From the NCBI GenBank assembly GCA_029259935.1, contig JAJDEH010000151.1, positions 1 through 25,812 on the forward strand: a DNA stretch of 25,812 nt, written 5' to 3'. The position numbers were made by a program, and so were the translations under genes. Below the pieces are notes generated by a model. The model did no database searches, was not told the origin of the DNA, and saw only the letters and a list, made by a program, of their open reading frames with translations. Below, piece after piece: positions 23,293 through 25,812 of the stretch (positions within the stretch are counted from its first letter, which is position 1; every line of letters starts with the position of its first letter). Origin of the DNA: Planctomycetota bacterium (GTDB taxonomy: Bacteria; Planctomycetota; Planctomycetia; Pirellulales; Pirellulaceae).

Positions 23293-23958
23293 TCAGCAAT
23301 CAGCATCGCTCCGGCACTTGCCGCCGGCGTCAACTATCTGGGCCGGCGATTCTCCCTGAAACTCACACCAAGACACGTGAAACTCTTTCCTGAGTTGGCT
23401 GATTCTTCCACGGCTCACACGGAATCTTTTGGCGGTCTGTGCTGTCGATTCGCCACTCGCTAAAACGGTTGCGATGCGACGCTGGCGAGACGACAATCCG
23501 GCTAGCCAGTCGGCAAAGTCGATTCGGCATGCTGCGACATCGGCGGGACTGCATCGCTTATCCTCGACGACTGCCTCCAGCCACTGCCCGTCTTCCTCGC
23601 AATATCGATCCAGCCGCTCAACATGGAAATCTTTTCTACGCCGGGCGTAGTGTGACAAGACGTCGCCGACATTCATCTTGTTTCCGACCTTGCGCCCGTC
23701 CCGGTACTGCGCCACGCCGTAGCGGGCAAGCGCGCTGGGAAACGCAACATCCGTTTTGCCGAGCTCATTCAAGCGAACAAAGGCAACCAAGGCATTGGCC
23801 AGTACTTCTTGGACTGCCTCGTCGCGTGCTTCCCCCATTTGATGACGAAAGGCAATTTGGGCATGACGCCGAATCGCGGGAACCATTTTCAGAAAGCCAT
23901 CATGCCAAGCAGGTTTCTGCGCACTTTTTTGCCGTGGTCGTTTGGCAAACGCAATCAT
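23293..23958 (-). CDS. Sigma-70-like regulator next to the integrase, 221 aa
   Basis: Start at 23958 is set by a perfect AAGGAGGT 6 nt upstream; the longer frame to 24096 is not supported. The N-terminal part has HQMGEARDEAVQEVLANALVAFVRL (about 39-63), which resembles sigma region 2.1-2.2 helices. The C-terminal part has SSRQRRIATVLASGESTAQTAKRFRVSRGRISQLRKEF (156-193), a region-4-like helix-turn-helix. The sequence between is basic and short, so it is a reduced sigma-70-like protein. Such genes often accompany integrases in planctomycete integrative elements. It likely controls genes of the element, and probably belongs with the integrase as part of its core module. There is no anti-sigma gene nearby. 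Confidence 0.7.
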   Translation of the reverse strand: MIAFAKRPRQKSAQKPAWHDGFLKMVPAIRRHAQIAFRHQMGEARDEAVQEVLANALVAFVRLNELGKTDVAFPSALARYGVAQYRDGRKVGNKMNVGDVLSHYARRRKDFHVERLDRYCEEDGQWLEAVVEDKRCSPADVAACRIDFADWLAGLSSRQRRIATVLASGESTAQTAKRFRVSRGRISQLRKEFHVSWCEFQGESPAQIVDAGGKCRSDADC

Positions 23959-24175
23959 GGGCGACCTCCTTTTGGACGAGTCGCCCCCAGCGGGAGCGAC
24001 CCTGTCGTTGGACAGGACCGCCCCGCGTGCGCGAGGCAGTCGAAAAAGCTGGAAACTGCCACGCACCGTGCGAGGCGAACTTCGAGAAGCACGCAAAAAA
24101 AACGCACAATCCTGATTCGCGTGGGGGACTGCCTCATCGGCTAGCGATCGGGACGGTGCGTTGATTCGGATGCAA

Positions 24176-24202
24176 TTTCGACTTCTATTCAGAAAGTCGA
24201 AA
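24176..24202 (-). terminator. Hairpin downstream of the second integrase
   Basis: TTTCGACTT and AAGTCGAAA form a perfect 9-bp stem with a 9-nt loop, about 85 bp past the integrase stop at 24286 and upstream of the sigma-like gene. A strong T-run is absent, so it could equally be an operator for the sigma-like gene. Confidence 0.4.
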
Positions 24203-24285
24203 CGCTAACCGGTTTGCTTCGCAAGTAAATATGACACGCTTGGGGTGTTTATTTAGCAATTGTTGGTGCTTGGGGCCTTGCCGCT

Positions 24286-25641
24286 TCAGTCGGCTCGCTT
24301 GTCCAGCCACATCTGCACTAGAGATGCAGACGGTCGTTGTGAAAGCGCGTTTTCCAACTGCTTCCGTTTGGTTTCGGGACGTGTATGCGTGTAGATCGCC
24401 GTCATTCCCAATCCCCTGCTTCCGATGGTAGCGCTACCGGGCGCGTGCCCCATCAGTTCGTTGCGGATAAGCGGGTCCACGTTGGCGTCCTGCAGGCACG
24501 TGGCGAACGTATGCCGTAGAGTCTTCGGAGCCGTGACTTCCGGCACTCCAATCTGGCTCGTGATGCGCATGAATTCCTTGCGGATTCTGTCTTCCTTCAA
24601 CGCTCCGATATCCCGCCAGACGGTCTTGGCCGCGGACTCGAACTGTTTGCGATCGGCGGACGCTGTCTTCTGGATGCGGTGCGCAACTGCACGTTCAAGC
24701 TGAACGGGCGTGCGGTTGGCCAGGAGCGGAGTGTGACCCTCTGCACAACGACGTTGCTGAAAGACGGGACCTGTGCAACGGTCGCCCAAAATCAGACGAA
24801 GGACATTGACCAGAGATGACATCAGCGGAATGTCGCGCTCGTTGCGTGTTTTAACCTTCCAGCCCAGGTCGGGTTTGTTGCGGACGTACAGCCAACCTTC
24901 ATCGAGGTCCAGATTGTCAGGCAGTAGCAAGTGGGTTAGTTCGCCGGGACGCAGACCGGTCATCAGCAGCGTTGCGAAGATGGGAAACTGCCAGTCGTCA
25001 CAGGCCTCAAGGAAGCGTCGCTCCTCATCGCCCGTGAAAACAACGATCGGCTTGGAATCCTCGACCGGAATGCGGTTAATTTCAATGGTGCGAAAGGGGT
25101 TTTCCACGTAAGGCGGCAGATGCCGCTGTCGCGCTGCGTAGTTGAACAGCGTCGAGCAGGTTTCGAGGATGTACTTGATCCCCTTATCGCGGAGCCGTCG
25201 CTTCGAAGCGTTGCGGTGGCCGTTGGGCGCAATCTGAAGGGAACGCAAATAGCGGACGAACTCCTCGGCATGGACCGGACGATAGTCCGACACGCGACGA
25301 AGCGGTCGTACCTTAGACACGAAGTTGATTAGGTGTTCGGTAGCTGCGCGGTAGCGGCGAATCGTCTCTAGCGACGAACGCCGTACTTGCTCGTGGTGGT
25401 CCAGCCAGCGTTGGCGAAGGTCCGGGATGGAAATCGGCTCGAAGCCCAGGGCCGAAGGCGCGCCGACTTCAAGTTGGGCGTTGATTTCGGCGGCCATCTG
25501 CCGAGCAACGTCGCGGTCGGGTCCAACTCGCGGTTGATGACGCCGGCCGTGCTCGTGGTAACAGAGATACCAGATGCGGCTGCGGAGGTAGGCGCGGACG
25601 CGGCCGACACGAAACGACTTGGACTTCTTGGTGGATGACAT
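24286..25641 (-). CDS. Tyrosine recombinase/integrase at tRNA border, 451 aa
   Basis: Integrase of the tyrosine recombinase family, expected to insert and excise an element at the tRNA gene next to it. The start at 25641 has GAGGAG about 8 nt upstream. The core-binding domain is at about 70-190 and the catalytic domain about 200-440. Catalytic residues visible are Arg231 in TGLRPGEL, Lys264, Lys373-x-x-Arg376-His377 in APKTLRHTF (Lys again at the first HxxR position), His399 in LMGH and Tyr417 in IYTHT. It looks intact, and unlike the integrase at 6644 it keeps the GH box. It lies about 130 bp downstream of the tRNA 3' end, on the same strand, a typical arrangement for tRNA-targeted islands. 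Confidence 0.93.
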   Translation of the reverse strand: MSSTKKSKSFRVGRVRAYLRSRIWYLCYHEHGRRHQPRVGPDRDVARQMAAEINAQLEVGAPSALGFEPISIPDLRQRWLDHHEQVRRSSLETIRRYRAATEHLINFVSKVRPLRRVSDYRPVHAEEFVRYLRSLQIAPNGHRNASKRRLRDKGIKYILETCSTLFNYAARQRHLPPYVENPFRTIEINRIPVEDSKPIVVFTGDEERRFLEACDDWQFPIFATLLMTGLRPGELTHLLLPDNLDLDEGWLYVRNKPDLGWKVKTRNERDIPLMSSLVNVLRLILGDRCTGPVFQQRRCAEGHTPLLANRTPVQLERAVAHRIQKTASADRKQFESAAKTVWRDIGALKEDRIRKEFMRITSQIGVPEVTAPKTLRHTFATCLQDANVDPLIRNELMGHAPGSATIGSRGLGMTAIYTHTRPETKRKQLENALSQRPSASLVQMWLDKRAD

Positions 25642-25667
25642 TCCAGGCTCTCCTCAGAGAAGCTCTC

Positions 25668-25698
25668 CGCTACAAAACGCTACAAAAAGCGCTACAAA
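25668..25698. repeat. Three phased CGCTACAAA repeats upstream of integrase
   Basis: CGCTACAAA occurs at 25668, 25678 and 25690, spaced 10 and 12 bp apart, about one helical turn. They lie between the integrase start and the tRNA 3' end. Arm-type binding sites of tyrosine integrases have this kind of short phased repeat; that role is inferred. Confidence 0.6.
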
Positions 25699-25731
25699 CG
25701 GGAACTTCTGAGCGAGGCCCAGAATCGCAAA

Positions 25732-25764
25732 TGCCCACCGACAAACAACTTATGTCGATGGGCA
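25732..25764 (-). terminator. Hairpin after the tRNA gene
   Basis: On the minus strand TGCCCATCGACA and TGTCGGTGGGCA form a 12-bp stem with one G-U pair and a 9-nt loop, 12 bp beyond the tRNA end. It is placed as a terminator of the tRNA transcript; only a short T-stretch (ATTTGCG) follows. The DNA symmetry could also serve recombination. Confidence 0.5.
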
Positions 25765-25775
25765 GCAGGCAAGAG

Positions 25776-25812
25776 CGGAGAGGACAGGATTCGAACCTGC
25801 GGACCAGGTTTC
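25776..25812 (-). tRNA. Partial tRNA (probably tRNA-Ser), 3' end
   Basis: The minus strand reads a long variable arm end (ACCTGGTCC), then GCAGG-TTCGAAT-CCTGT as the T-arm with one G-U pair, then CCTCTCC as the 3' acceptor strand with G as discriminator. No CCA is encoded. The G discriminator and apparent long variable arm fit tRNA-Ser; Leu or Tyr would normally have another discriminator. The rest, including the anticodon, lies beyond the window. It is a probable attB site for the integrase at 24286. Confidence 0.8.

Noticed and set aside
1..25812. CRISPR array or rRNA genes
   Set aside because: I found no regularly spaced repeats with unique spacers and no rRNA-like sequence; only the three 9-bp repeats near 25668-25698 show regular spacing, and they have no room for spacers.

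Overview
The window looks like accessory DNA, probably a genomic island, from a planctomycete (Pirellulales-like). The reasons are an ECF sigma factor of the planctomycete TIGR02999 type followed by a membrane-anchored Ser/Thr kinase, a large lipoprotein-free single-pass protein with a pseudopilin-like tail of the kind common in that group, integrases with a KxxR motif, and many short palindromic intergenic repeats. These assignments come from reading the sequence and from family knowledge; no database was searched.

Layout. 1-1.5 kb: a secreted protein of unknown function and a possible broken small secreted ORF. 1.7-4.3 kb (minus): a large serine recombinase preceded by a coupled 79-aa ORF. 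4.5-6.5 kb (minus): an unknown protein with a C-terminal zinc ribbon, followed by a decayed partial second copy of the same gene. 6.6-9.3 kb (plus): a tyrosine recombinase translationally coupled to a winged-helix partner, ending in a 218-bp sequence that is repeated 13.5 kb further on. 9.8-11.4 kb (minus): a planctomycete-type membrane-anchored protein. 11.4-12.5 kb: no convincing gene, but several hairpin repeats.

12.5-19.2 kb (plus) is the centre of interest. It is a compact run of ECF sigma factor, Ser/Thr kinase with about six membrane segments, polytopic membrane protein with a cytoplasmic zinc-ribbon tail, a GAP1-like (GTPase-associated protein 1) protein and a zinc-ribbon P-loop GTPase resembling the DO-GTPase2 type, then two tiny overlapping ORFs. 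Several junctions overlap or are nearly abutting, so these genes are probably one transcription unit. GAP1 and DO-GTPase proteins have been proposed in comparative genomics to form NTP-dependent conflict (anti-invader) systems. A version wired to its own sigma factor and a membrane kinase would be a new arrangement: a sensing and transcription arm joined to a GTPase effector arm.

19.4-22.5 kb: a small two-pass membrane protein, an IS66-family transposase, the truncated and frameshifted end of a formylglycine-generating-enzyme-like (FGE/SUMF1) gene, and a minus-strand coiled-coil protein. 22.7-23.0 kb: an 83-nt sequence that folds as a near-perfect cloverleaf lies 13 bp before the second copy of the 218-bp repeat. 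23.0-25.8 kb (minus): a small membrane peptide, a sigma-like regulator, a second tyrosine recombinase, three phased short repeats, a hairpin, and the 3' end of a type II tRNA (probably tRNA-Ser) running off the edge. The tRNA plus adjacent integrase is a classic island border. I found no second copy of the tRNA 3' end in the window, so the far border, if present, lies to the left.
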